Shown here: positions 16,051 through 24,165 of the stretch, one piece after another
How positions within the stretch are numbered: the first letter of the stretch is position 1
Layout: the number at the start of each line of letters is the position of its first letter
Source of the DNA: Sporolactobacillus sp. THM7-7
GTDB taxonomy: Bacteria; Bacillota; Bacilli; Bacillales; Sporolactobacillaceae
Length of the DNA stretch: 37,195 nt
Assembly (NCBI RefSeq): GCF_004153225.1
Contig: NZ_SEMB01000032.1
Location: 1 to 37,195 of the forward strand
Reading direction: 5' to 3'
Notes under the pieces: model-generated
Databases searched by the model: none
The model's input: only the letters and a program-made list of their open reading frames with translations
What the model was told of the DNA's origin: nothing
Program-made: the position numbers and the translations under genes

Positions 16051-16665
16051 ATGAGTACATTCACTTTACCGGAACTGGACTACCCCTTCGACGCTCTGGA
16101 ACCGTACATCGATGAAACGACAATGAACATTCATTACAGCAAACATCATCAAACCTATGTGAACGGACTGAACGCCGCCCTGGACGGCCATACCGAATGG
16201 GCAGACAAATCATTAAAAGATCTCCTGTCGTCTCTTGCGGACATTCCCGAAACCATAAAAACGGCGGTCCGGAATAATGGCGGCGGCCACTACAACCACA
16301 GCTTATTCTGGAAAATATTAACCCCCGAAGGTGCCGATCACCCTTCCGGGAACCTAGACAAAGCGATCGATGCTCAATTTGGGGGATTCGATACATTCAA
16401 AGATCAATTTTCTCAAACCGCTGCCGGCAGATTCGGATCGGGCTGGGCCTGGCTCGTTCTTGACGGAAACAATCAATTAAAAATAACAAGCACGCCGAAC
16501 CAGGACAACCCGGTTATGGAAGGGGAAACCCCTCTTCTCGGTCTGGATGTCTGGGAGCACGCCTACTACCTGAAGTATCAGAATCGAAGACCCGGATACA
16601 TTAAAAACTTCTTCAACGTCATCAATTGGGACGTCGTATCTTCAAATTATAATGAAGCTCATTAA
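16051..16665 (+). CDS. sodA: Superoxide dismutase, Fe/Mn family
   Basis: This 204-residue cytosolic enzyme disproportionates superoxide. The ligand set is intact: His28 in [11 protein letters not shown], a second His in [11 protein letters not shown], and Asp/His in DVWEHAYY near residue 165. [11 protein letters not shown] is the family motif. The metal (Mn or Fe) cannot be fixed from sequence with confidence; Bacillales SodA proteins are usually Mn. ATG 16051 was preferred to the adjoining TTG 16048 because AGGAGGAG ends about 7 bases before it. It is preceded by a dyad and the SufR-like regulator gene and followed by its own terminator, so it is monocistronic. Confidence 0.95.
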   Translation: MSTFTLPELDYPFDALEPYIDETTMNIHYSKHHQTYVNGLNAALDGHTEWADKSLKDLLSSLADIPETIKTAVRNNGGGHYNHSLFWKILTPEGADHPSGNLDKAIDAQFGGFDTFKDQFSQTAAGRFGSGWAWLVLDGNNQLKITSTPNQDNPVMEGETPLLGLDVWEHAYYLKYQNRRPGYIKNFFNVINWDVVSSNYNEAH

Positions 16666-16688
16666 TAAACAGACTATTTTTTCATTAC

Positions 16689-16715
16689 GGAGGTGCCGAA
16701 CAGGCACTTCCTTTT
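16689..16715 (+). terminator. Terminator of sodA
   Basis: GGAGGTGCC (16689-16697) pairs with GGCACTTCC (16703-16711) with one G-U, followed by TTTT. From here to the pckA promoter (about 16720-16910) I see no gene or strong signal. Confidence 0.8.
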
Positions 16716-16917
16716 CCTATTCTATTCCTCGATTTTTTAAACATCCTCGCGCATATATGCCCAAACCATTCGTATCTTAGAATAAGGTTGCGCGGAAAAA
16801 TTTTTATTTTCACAGACGTTTGGCGCGCAGGATGCAACAATCAGTCTTTTCAACATTTTTCGTACACTGGCATACAGAAATAAAAAACTCAAGTATCCTT
16901 AAAATCTTTAAATAAAT

Positions 16918-16949
16918 AGTATAGATCACATTCTTAATTATGCTATACT
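16918..16949 (+). promoter_or_regulatory. pckA promoter with CcpN-type operator
   Basis: TATGCTATACT (16939-16949) fits the CcpN consensus TRTGHYATAYW at every position. It contains an extended -10 (TGCTATACT). An inverted half, AGTATAG (16918-16924), mirrors CTATACT (16943-16949). In B. subtilis CcpN represses gapB and pckA during glycolytic growth, so the same logic is inferred. No good -35 is visible, which is compatible with an extended -10. Confidence 0.7.
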
Positions 16950-16997
16950 TTAACTACGGAAAAGCCGACACTATAAATCTGAGGAAGGGATGTTATC

Positions 16998-18581
16998 ATG
17001 AACTCCACGGCTTTCAGAACGTTCACTATAGGTTTGCTCCGAACCAAAAATACGTTTACAAACTTATCCTCGCCGGAGCTCGTTGAGAAAGCGCTGTCAA
17101 AAAATGAAGGCGCTTTAACGGAGAAAGGAGCCCTTTCTGTCACAACGGGGAAATACACCGGCCGATCGCCTAAAGACAAATATTTTGTCCAGGATGAAAT
17201 CACCGAGGATACAATTGACTGGACACGAAACCGGCCGATCAGCGGGACGGTTTTTAACCGGCTCTATCAGAAAATGCTTCGTTATCTGAACGAACGGGAG
17301 GATCGCTTCGTTTTTCAAGGGTACGCCGGAGCCGATCCGGAACACCGTCTCGCCATTCAGGTCGTCAATGAGTGCGCCTGGCAGAATCTTTTCTGCCGTC
17401 AGTTGTTCATCTGCCCGACTCGCGAAGAACTGAAGCGGCACCGACCCGAATTTACCGTGCTGTCCGCTCCCGGATTCAAGGCGGACCCGGAGACCGACGG
17501 AACGCGTTCGGAAGCTTTCATCATCATTTCTTTCTCCCATCGCCTGATTCTGATCGGCGGTACCGAATACGGCGGGGAAATTAAGAAATCGATCTTTACC
17601 GTCATGAATTATCTTCTTCCTCAAAAAGGCATCATGCCGATGCACTGCTCCGCAAACAGAGGAAAAGACGGACACGTCGCGCTCTTCTTCGGCCTTTCCG
17701 GGACAGGCAAGACGACGCTTTCGAACGTACCGGAAAGAGAACTGATTGGAGACGACGAGCACGGATGGTCGGATAACGGCGTGTTCAATATTGAAGGCGG
17801 CTGCTATGCCAAGACGATCCGCCTGTCAAAAGAAAAAGAACCGCAAATTTTCAGCAGTATTCAATTCGGCACCGTGCTTGAAAACGTGATGGTTCATCAC
17901 GATGACCGCAAGCCGGACTACAATGACGATACATTGACAGAGAATACGCGGGCCGCCTATACAATGGAGAACGTACCACACGCACGCATTCCAGGAATCG
18001 GCGGGCACCCCCGAGCCATCATTTTTCTGACCGCAGACGCTTTCGGCGTTCTGCCGCCGATCAGTCTGCTGACAACCGAACAGGCTATGTATCACTTTCT
18101 TTCCGGATATACAAGCAAACTGGCCGGAACCGAGCGCGGCGTGACGGATCCAGAAGCCACATTTTCAACTTGCTTCGGCGCCCCGTTTATGCCGCTTCAG
18201 GCATCGACATACGCTGAGCTGTTGGGACGGCGTATGAAAAAGTATTCCGTAAGCGCTTATTTAGTGAACACAGGCTGGACCGGCGGCCCTTACGGTGTTG
18301 GAAAAAGGATGAAACTGGCTTATACAAGACAGATGATTAAGACGGCGATCGAAGGGCATTTTTCCGATACCGAGACGGTAACCGATCCGATATTCGGCCT
18401 CCACATTCCGAACAAATGCCCGGGAGTCCCGGACGATGTTCTGATGCCCTGGGAAACCTGGTCCGTTCCTTCGGCGTACCGCAAAGCCGCCCTGGATCTT
18501 TCCAGAAAATTCAAGGATAATTTCAAACTTTTCCCTGAAGCAGCCGACGCTATTCGCAAGGCCGGTCCGATCGCAGATTAA
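16998..18581 (+). CDS. pckA: Phosphoenolpyruvate carboxykinase (ATP)
   Basis: This 527-residue gluconeogenic enzyme makes phosphoenolpyruvate from oxaloacetate and ATP. The kinase P-loop GLSGTGKTT starts at residue 232. The PEPCK-specific GDDEHGW follows at about 255. [13 protein letters not shown] near residue 50 and the adenine-binding region [14 protein letters not shown] are intact. Length matches the ATP-dependent family. The start at 16998 has AGGAAGGGA upstream with acceptable spacing. It is monocistronic and is placed next to metK and ytkD as in B. subtilis. The promoter carries a CcpN-like operator. The N-terminal [15 protein letters not shown] is longer and less conserved than the core. 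Confidence 0.96.
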   Translation: MNSTAFRTFTIGLLRTKNTFTNLSSPELVEKALSKNEGALTEKGALSVTTGKYTGRSPKDKYFVQDEITEDTIDWTRNRPISGTVFNRLYQKMLRYLNEREDRFVFQGYAGADPEHRLAIQVVNECAWQNLFCRQLFICPTREELKRHRPEFTVLSAPGFKADPETDGTRSEAFIIISFSHRLILIGGTEYGGEIKKSIFTVMNYLLPQKGIMPMHCSANRGKDGHVALFFGLSGTGKTTLSNVPERELIGDDEHGWSDNGVFNIEGGCYAKTIRLSKEKEPQIFSSIQFGTVLENVMVHHDDRKPDYNDDTLTENTRAAYTMENVPHARIPGIGGHPRAIIFLTADAFGVLPPISLLTTEQAMYHFLSGYTSKLAGTERGVTDPEATFSTCFGAPFMPLQASTYAELLGRRMKKYSVSAYLVNTGWTGGPYGVGKRMKLAYTRQMIKTAIEGHFSDTETVTDPIFGLHIPNKCPGVPDDVLMPWETWSVPSAYRKAALDLSRKFKDNFKLFPEAADAIRKAGPIAD

Positions 18582-18607
18582 ACTTTATCTTCATTCGTCT
18601 TTTTAAT

Positions 18608-18639
18608 AAAGCCCGTACCGCTGAACCGGTACGGGCTTT
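18608..18639. terminator. Terminator between pckA and ytkD
   Basis: A perfect 13-bp stem (18608-18620 with 18627-18639, 6-nt loop) ends in AAA/TTT and can serve both converging genes. Nothing further is visible to 18810. Confidence 0.85.
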
Positions 18640-18810
18640 AACCTGGATGAAAAGATTGGGCTTCTTCCGTGAGGCAAATCTAAAAAGCGGCATCCTTGGA
18701 TGCACGTAGCAGCTTCACCCCATATCCGGCAATATCGGCCTCGCCCATTCCTATCCACATTCGGCAACTCATGTCTGCTCACTTATCACCCTTGATATCC
18801 CCTGTCTGGC

Positions 18811-19299
18811 TTACTGACGGACGGGCAGGCGGAACTGAATCTCCCGCAGCGCGTAAACAAGCACATCGTCCTTCATGATAAAGCTGTAGCTTTTGTCGCC
18901 TCTTATATTTTCGGGAAGCCTGCTGATGAAACGCGGTCCGTCTGTTTCCAGATAATCGTGTTTCAAATCAACACGGTCAATTTCCGCAAAATAAATCGCT
19001 TTGATAATGGACTCGAACCGGCCCTCGACCTGGTACTGGCCGATAGGGACGAGACGCCCGATATGAGCCCCGGTTTCCTCATTGACTTCTCTGCGTGCAG
19101 CCTGATCCGCCGTTTCATCTTTCTCTACTTTTCCACCCGGGAACTCAAGACCGCGGTGCAAATGCCTGGTGAGCAGCCACTGTTTATGAAAACGACAAAT
19201 GACCCAGACATGCTTTAGATGATCGAAAAAAGGCGTGCCTGAGAGCACCAGTCTGACCTTGTTGCCATGAAAATCATGAAATGTTTTTACTTCATTCAA
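18811..19299 (-). CDS. ytkD: Nudix NTP pyrophosphohydrolase (YtkD)
   Basis: This 162-residue Nudix hydrolase has the box GLEFPGGKVEKDETADQAA continuing to RREVNEETGA, which fits GX5EX7REUXEEXGU. B. subtilis YtkD acts on nucleoside triphosphates including 8-oxo-dGTP and is a mutation-avoidance factor; that activity is inferred. I start at TTG 19299, giving MNEVKTFHDFHGNKVRLVL. GGAGGAAGG lies just upstream and this matches the YtkD N-terminus. The frame stays open to 19455, but that part overlaps the downstream end of the reading of the FbpA-like gene region and looks non-coding. The WVICRFHKQWLLTRH block is typical of the family. Convergent with pckA, as in B. subtilis. Confidence 0.88.
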   Translation of the reverse strand: MNEVKTFHDFHGNKVRLVLSGTPFFDHLKHVWVICRFHKQWLLTRHLHRGLEFPGGKVEKDETADQAARREVNEETGAHIGRLVPIGQYQVEGRFESIIKAIYFAEIDRVDLKHDYLETDGPRFISRLPENIRGDKSYSFIMKDDVLVYALREIQFRLPVRQ

Positions 19300-19455
19300 A
19301 AAATCATCCTTCCTCCCGCCGATCCGCCGGCAGAACGGAATTTCCAAAATGCTGTACAGGTGCTTGCCCGCCGGCAACGGTCCTTTTCGGCATCCTATAT
19401 TGTACCACGATTCCGTCAAACAGAGAGAGCTCAAACAGGCTGAAGCACTTTTCAT

Positions 19456-19626
19456 TTATCCAATATTTCTGTTTTTCCACTTCTGGTAATGCTTCCATTC
19501 TTGTTCAAGTTCAGACAGTGTCCAGCTGTACAAGTTTTCAGGGTCGCTGGTGACCCGATGTGCCTTCAGAAGTCCGATTAAGTGGCGCTTTCTTTTTTCA
19601 ACTGCTGTCCTTAGTAAATTATCCAT
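19456..19626 (-). CDS. FbpA-like small basic protein (Fur-regulated basic protein family)
   Basis: This is a 56-residue gene, MDNLLRTAVEKRKRHLIG at its start and LYSWTLSELEQEWKHYQKWK near its end. The pattern of RK-rich helix, LIGLLKAH, short linker and LYxxTLSELExE matches what I know of the FbpA family. B. subtilis FbpA assists the iron-sparing small RNA FsrA. No ribosome-binding site precedes ATG 19626. A strong AAGGAGGAG lies at 19689-19698 before TTG 19686, in the same frame, but a TGA after seven codons separates them. The gene may be a remnant, use a leader peptide, or be translated poorly. I found no good Fur box. It is 156 bases upstream of ytkD on the same strand. Confidence 0.6.
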   Translation of the reverse strand: MDNLLRTAVEKRKRHLIGLLKAHRVTSDPENLYSWTLSELEQEWKHYQKWKNRNIG

Positions 19627-19844
19627 ATGAAGATGAGTCGGCCAACACCCTAGTAACCGCTTTCAAATACAGGCGGCCGGCAGCAATTTCTCCTCCTTCT
19701 TATCGGAAATTGTGTGCTTCATTCGTTATCTATCTCTATTTTGCGCTTTTTTTCACATTTTTAAACAAACTGAAGCATTTCTCCATATCTATATGTTTAC
19801 TATACAATAAAATCGCCGAAAACGGGATAAAAATGACTGCAAAA

Positions 19845-19993
19845 GTGACATTTGTCACAGAATCGTTGAAATTCGGACAACCAGGTTTAACTCATCAAAA
19901 AAACGGTTAAATAATAATTAACCCTAACCCCAATACACTTTCATTCATACAGCCCGCCGGACGGAATGTTTCCAAAATCGGCGGGCCATTTTT
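19845..19993 (+). other. Orphan palindrome and terminator-like hairpin in a gene-free region
   Basis: From 19627 to 20144 I see no gene apart from the presumed upstream region of the FbpA-like gene. GTGACATTTGTCAC (19845-19858) is a perfect palindrome with GTGA-N6-TCAC spacing, like a Crp/Fnr-family site. GCCCGCCG (19952-19959) pairs with CGGCGGGC (19979-19986), followed by T5. Together they could bracket a short plus-strand RNA. Confidence 0.35.
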
Positions 19994-20144
19994 CATCAAA
20001 GATTCCATCTCGCAGAATCCAGTGTCATCGTTTCGATCCGAAAATAGTTGAGCGAGCAGGTGAGTTAAGCAAAACGCGGGCAAGATCGAACAACCAGCGG
20101 AAAATTCGGAGCGAATCCGGTTGCGTCGGTCCCGTACCCCCGAC

Positions 20145-20179
20145 AAAAAAAAACAGCCCGCGGCGGGTTTCCCCGCGGG
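20145..20179 (-). terminator. Terminator of the tagGH operon
   Basis: CCCGCGG (20157-20163) pairs with CCGCGGG (20173-20179); on the minus strand nine T follow (complement of 20145-20153). Confidence 0.9.
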
Positions 20180-20204
20180 ACTCCTGACCGAACATCCGAA
20201 AGCG

Positions 20205-21002
20205 CTACCTTGCTTCAACCGTGCGGCGTCTTCTGGCTTTTTCCAAGTATTCATGCTGCTCCGCTTTGGACATCTTTTTGTACGCTTTGATAAATTGTTC
20301 GTATCGAGGCATGACGTCTTTCATCAGCCCGTGATCCTCGACTTTTCCATTCTGAATCCAGAGCGCTTTTTCACAGAACCTTTTCATCTGTCCGATCGAA
20401 TGACTGATAAAGAAAATCGTCTTCCCGCTCTTTTTGAACGCATTCATTTTATCCAGGCACTTGTCGGCGAAGGTCTGATCGCCGACAGACAGCGCTTCGT
20501 CGATCACAAGAATATCGGGATCAATATGAATCGAGATCGCGAATCCGAGGCGCGAGCGCATCCCGCTGGAATACGTCTTGACCGGCTGATCGATGAAATC
20601 CCCGAGATCCGCAAACTCAATGATACTTGGTGCGAGTTCCATGATTTCTTTTTTATTAAACCCAAGCATGAGACACTTCAACTCAACATTTTCCCGGCCG
20701 GTCAGCTGATTGTTCAAGCCCGACTGAATCGCAATCAGAGATGCTTCCCCGTTCACTTGCACGGTTCCCGATGTCGGCGGGATCACCCCGGAAATGATAT
20801 TGGACAAGGTCGATTTTCCGGAACCGTTGACGCCGATAATCCCGACAACGTCGCCTTTATCCGCCTCAAAGCTGACATCTTCCAGGGCATAGAACGACTT
20901 GCCGCATCCCCTCGGGGAAATCAAATCGAGTACCTTTTCCGACGTCTTCGTATACATTTTATATATTTTCGTGACATGATTCACGATAACTGATTTTTCC
21001 AT
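20205..21002 (-). CDS. tagH: Teichoic acid ABC exporter, ATP-binding subunit TagH/TarH
   Basis: This 265-residue ATPase drives export of lipid-linked wall teichoic acid with TagG. The Walker A is GVNGSGKST at residues 57-65. The ABC signature YSSGMRSRLGFA is near 138-149, which is the YSSGM form typical of polysaccharide exporters. The Walker B is DILVIDEALSVGD near 162, and the switch histidine is in FISHS. It is short, like TarH of about 264 residues, and lacks the long C-terminal extension of B. subtilis TagH. ATG 21002 has AAGGTGG upstream. It lies 15 bases after tagG on the same strand, so the two form an operon ending at the terminator at 20145-20179. Confidence 0.93.
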   Translation of the reverse strand: MEKSVIVNHVTKIYKMYTKTSEKVLDLISPRGCGKSFYALEDVSFEADKGDVVGIIGVNGSGKSTLSNIISGVIPPTSGTVQVNGEASLIAIQSGLNNQLTGRENVELKCLMLGFNKKEIMELAPSIIEFADLGDFIDQPVKTYSSGMRSRLGFAISIHIDPDILVIDEALSVGDQTFADKCLDKMNAFKKSGKTIFFISHSIGQMKRFCEKALWIQNGKVEDHGLMKDVMPRYEQFIKAYKKMSKAEQHEYLEKARRRRTVEAR

Positions 21003-21017
21003 ATCTGCTCGTCCACC

Positions 21018-21845
21018 TTATAGATAATCGACAAAATGGTCCCTGAACTTTACATGGATGATCGAACCGAAGATGAAGACAACGGCAACGAAGGCCCAGA
21101 AGTATACGGTGTACTTGATGTGGTCGATACCGTACCACGAGAGCCCGAGCATCGATGCCCGGTAGCCTTCCGCAATATAGTACATCGGATTCAGCAGCAT
21201 GACCGTATGAAAAAACGGAGGCAGGCTTTTCTCAAGACGCTCCGGTGACCATAAGAAAGGCGTGAGGTAGATCATCATGCGCATAATCGAGACGATCACC
21301 TGCTGCAAGTCGCGCACGACCGTCGTCAAAGCCGATGTAACCAGCGACACCGAGATCAGAAAAGCCAGTGTGGCAAACATAAAATAGGGCAGCTGAACGA
21401 TGTACGGACTGATTTTGTAATCGGTAAACTGCAAAATAAAAAGAATGATGACCGTCAGCCACAGATGCTGATAAAATTTGGCAAAGATAACAAAACTCGG
21501 GATGGTACTCATCGGAAAATTCATTTTCGCGATAAAGCGGATCCGCTGATAAATTGACCGGGCCCCTGCCGTAATCGACGGATTGATGAAAAACCAGACA
21601 AAAATGCCCGATATCAACCACCATACATAAGGAATAATTTGTCCGCTGAGCGGAACCGGGCCATGCCCAATGATCTTTCCGAATACAAACCAGTAAATAC
21701 AGATTTGAATCATTGGATTGATGATCACCCATAACATCCCTAAATAGTTGCTGTTGTTTTCACTTTTTAACTCGTACAGCGACAAACGGCGAATTAAATA
21801 AAAACTGGAGATTTGTTCCTTCAACACTTTCCATGCAGACTTCAT
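21018..21845 (-). CDS. tagG: Teichoic acid ABC exporter, permease subunit TagG/TarG
   Basis: This 275-residue ABC-2 type permease has about six membrane segments, including NYLGMLWVIINPMIQICIYW near residues 33-52 and clusters at 70-90, 120-145, 150-175, 180-200 and 245-265. The N-terminal LYELKSENNSNYLGMLW and the LLNPMYYIAEGYRASMLG block are typical of TagG/TarG. It translocates teichoic acid or a related surface glycan across the membrane with TagH. ATG 21845 is preceded by GGAAGG eight bases away. It is the first gene of the pair. The 257 bases upstream hold no strong promoter match that I can defend. No teichoic acid biosynthesis genes are in the window. Confidence 0.92.
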   Translation of the reverse strand: MKSAWKVLKEQISSFYLIRRLSLYELKSENNSNYLGMLWVIINPMIQICIYWFVFGKIIGHGPVPLSGQIIPYVWWLISGIFVWFFINPSITAGARSIYQRIRFIAKMNFPMSTIPSFVIFAKFYQHLWLTVIILFILQFTDYKISPYIVQLPYFMFATLAFLISVSLVTSALTTVVRDLQQVIVSIMRMMIYLTPFLWSPERLEKSLPPFFHTVMLLNPMYYIAEGYRASMLGLSWYGIDHIKYTVYFWAFVAVVFIFGSIIHVKFRDHFVDYL

Positions 21846-22023
21846 ATCCTGATCCTTCCAACTTATCCTTGATAGCCGTTGCTTCTCCCTGATTTATAAA
21901 GACAGGGCCATTTTTTGAAATTTAACGTTTCGCTCAATCCTCTATTTTTTGGCCGAATCCCATTATTTTCCAAATCGCTTTACTGCACTTTTTTTGCCGA
22001 ATGAATACACTCACTCAAAAAGC

Positions 22024-22038
22024 GGCTATGCCATAGCC
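22024..22038. promoter_or_regulatory. Perfect 7-1-7 palindrome between tagG and the ger operon
   Basis: GGCTATGCCATAGCC (22024-22038) is a perfect dyad with a one-base centre, too tight for an RNA hairpin and so more likely a protein site. It lies 65 bases before the first frame of the ger operon and about 180 bases upstream of tagG. Confidence 0.4.
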
Positions 22039-22102
22039 AGCCAGCTACCAAATTACACTTTAACACAGCTTAGTCGAAAATGAAAAGGGGGCGTTTTTCA
22101 TC

Positions 22103-22597
22103 TTGGATCTCTTCATCTATTTTTCGCTCTCGTTTCCACGCTTTTGTCCACCGCTGTATCCTCTCCCGTACTCTTTTCATCGGGTTAAGGGAATAAACAT
22201 TTCAGCAGAAAAACAGACTCAGGGAGACGAAATCTCTGACGCCGTTAAAGACTGGCAATCGGCAAGTTTTTCTTCATTACGGAATGATCGATCGTTTTTT
22301 GGGCAAACTGACTTTAGAAAAACTTTAACGCATTTCAAAGACTCGATCTGGATACCAATAGAAACCGGGGACGTTCATGTGTTGACAACCTTTCTCATGC
22401 TCAGTTACTTTATTTTCCTCTTTATATTTCTTGTTTGTGTGAATCTGAGATGGGATTTTATTTCTAGCATCGTCGTGTACCTGATGATCCTGTGGCTTAC
22501 TTTTATTCCCTTTGTGGTTATTTATCTTGAAGAAAAAAGTTATGAAACGAACGAAACAAAGAAAAAGAAGAAAAACAATCCGACACAACCGAAATGA
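22103..22597 (+). CDS. Small two-helix membrane protein heading the ger operon
   Basis: The frame encodes up to 164 residues. The clear part is the C-terminal 73: two hydrophobic helices (TTFLMLSYFIFLFIFLVCV and FISSIVVYLMILWLTFIPFV) and a Lys-rich tail. That is the size and layout of the 'D' proteins found in some Bacillus germinant receptor operons. Two starts are possible. TTG 22103 has a distant G-run. GTG 22379 or TTG 22382, with CCGGGGA upstream, give about 73 residues. The N-terminal half reads as plausible coding sequence but has no family I know. It ends 9 bases before the A-subunit gene, so cotranscription is likely. No ATG start exists. Confidence 0.55.
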   Translation: MDLFIYFSLSFPRFCPPLYPLPYSFHRVKGINISAEKQTQGDEISDAVKDWQSASFSSLRNDRSFFGQTDFRKTLTHFKDSIWIPIETGDVHVLTTFLMLSYFIFLFIFLVCVNLRWDFISSIVVYLMILWLTFIPFVVIYLEEKSYETNETKKKKKNNPTQPK

Positions 22598-22606
22598 GGC
22601 GCGGCT

Positions 22607-24133
22607 ATGTTTGGAAAAAAAAGTTGGAAGAAAAAAAGACTGCAGGAGGTAAGCGGCGATCTGAACCCGAAAACGGTGGCCGATCTTTATGCGCAGCTGA
22701 AAGATTATCCGGACTTTACCCACTTTGAGTATAAAGGAAGCCGTTTTCATTGCTGGATCTCTTTTTTCCGGTCGCTCGTGGATGTCGATTACGTTCACCG
22801 CGATATTCTCTCTTACCTGTCTGAACAAAGTGTGCATAGCCTCTCTGATATCCAGAACCGGCTGCCGATTGAAAAACTCATTCGAACAAAAGACGTGTCG
22901 GAAATCCAGTCCAAACTGCTTCGCAACTATGTCATCATTCAGGAGAAAGAACATGACCCGGACTGCCTGATCGTGCCGATGATCCCGATCGTCAGGCGGC
23001 AGGTCGTGCAACCGGAAATCGAAACGAGCATTATCGGTCCAAAGGAAGGTTTCGTTGAGGCGCTGGATGTTAATCTCTCTCTCGTGAGACAGAGAATTCC
23101 AATTCCGCAATGCAGCGTAGAGGAAGTGACCGTCGGCAAAATTTCCAACACCCGTGTCAGCCTGATCTATATCGAAGGTATCGCCAATGAAGAAAACGTG
23201 AATACGGTCAGACAGCGAATTCGCGATTTGGAGGTGTCCAGTCTGATTGATGTCACCATGCTGGCGGATTTGATCAGTGACAATTGTCATTCGCCGTTTC
23301 CGCAGTTCATTGATACCGAGCGGCCGGACCGAGCAGCCGGAGCCGTCTATGAAGGAAAAATCGCCGTTCTTGTCGACGGGTCGCCGAGTGCGCTCATCCT
23401 CCCGTCAACCATTGTCGAATTTTTCTCGGCTTTCGACGATTATTTTCTCGCCTGGCACATTGGATCCGGATACCGTCTGATCCGGCTTTTTTTCGTCGTG
23501 CTGTCCTCCGTCGCTCCTTCATTGTATGTCGCCGTTCTGACTTATCACTATCAGCTTATTCCGAAAGAGTTGCTCGGGTCGCTTATCCTCTCGCGCAGCA
23601 TCGTGCCTTTCGACCCGATTATGGAAGCTCTCATTCTTGAAGTGATGATTGAGCTGCTTCGCGAAGCGGGGGCCCGTCTGCCGACAAAGGTCGGTCAGAC
23701 GATCGGCATCGTCGGCGGTATCGTTATCGGGACGGCGTCCGTTCAGGCGGGACTGACGAGCAACGTTTTACTGATCATTGTCGCCATGTCAGCGCTGGGC
23801 TCCTTCATCACGCCTAACTACCGGATGGCGACGACGATCCGTTTTCTTCGTTTTCCCTTTCTCATCTCTGCCGGCGTGCTCGGGCTGCCGGGGCTAGCGT
23901 TATGTATCACCTTCTTCATTTGCCATTTATTAAAACTGACGTCTCTCGGCCGGCCGTATATCGAACCAATCTATCCGCTGCGTGTCACCGACTTGAAAGA
24001 CGCATTCATCCGCCTTCCGTACAGCGCTCAGATTACCCGGCCCATGTTCCTTCGTCCGGGTGACGCGACGCGTTCCAATCCTCGGAGAATCAGGATGAAA
24101 CGGGGACCGCGCCAACCGGACATCGATGAATGA
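22607..24133 (+). CDS. Spore germinant receptor A subunit (GerA/GerK family)
   Basis: This is a 508-residue GerA-type protein. The N-terminal cytoplasmic part, about 290 residues, includes RVSLIYIEGIANEENV and VYEGKIAVLVDGSPSALILP. A membrane part has about five helices and carries the family block LREAGARLPTKVGQTIGIVGGIVIG. A basic C-terminal tail follows (RRIRMKRGPRQP). It sits in the inner spore membrane as part of a nutrient receptor with the B and C subunits. The nutrient specificity cannot be read from sequence, so I do not assign gerK rather than gerA or gerB. ATG 22607 has a GAGGCG site. Expression in the forespore from a sigma-G promoter is expected, but I find no convincing one. Confidence 0.92.
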   Translation: MFGKKSWKKKRLQEVSGDLNPKTVADLYAQLKDYPDFTHFEYKGSRFHCWISFFRSLVDVDYVHRDILSYLSEQSVHSLSDIQNRLPIEKLIRTKDVSEIQSKLLRNYVIIQEKEHDPDCLIVPMIPIVRRQVVQPEIETSIIGPKEGFVEALDVNLSLVRQRIPIPQCSVEEVTVGKISNTRVSLIYIEGIANEENVNTVRQRIRDLEVSSLIDVTMLADLISDNCHSPFPQFIDTERPDRAAGAVYEGKIAVLVDGSPSALILPSTIVEFFSAFDDYFLAWHIGSGYRLIRLFFVVLSSVAPSLYVAVLTYHYQLIPKELLGSLILSRSIVPFDPIMEALILEVMIELLREAGARLPTKVGQTIGIVGGIVIGTASVQAGLTSNVLLIIVAMSALGSFITPNYRMATTIRFLRFPFLISAGVLGLPGLALCITFFICHLLKLTSLGRPYIEPIYPLRVTDLKDAFIRLPYSAQITRPMFLRPGDATRSNPRRIRMKRGPRQPDIDE

Positions 24134-24165
24134 GCCTTTCCCAAAACGGATGGAGATGGACGATC

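Noticed and set aside
19304-19498. 64-codon minus-strand frame beginning MEALPEVEKQ
   Set aside because: It has no ribosome-binding site and overlaps the FbpA-like gene in another frame. The FbpA-like frame has a recognisable family pattern instead.
20121-20993. 290-codon open frame on the plus strand
   Set aside because: It is the antisense shadow of tagH and runs through the tagGH terminator.
22000-22035. Sigma-G promoter for the ger operon
   Set aside because: TGAATA is a good -35 match, but the sequence at the right distance (CTATGCC) does not fit the -10 consensus.
22325-23290. 321-codon open frame on the minus strand
   Set aside because: It is antisense to the ger operon A subunit and the gene before it, with no family features.
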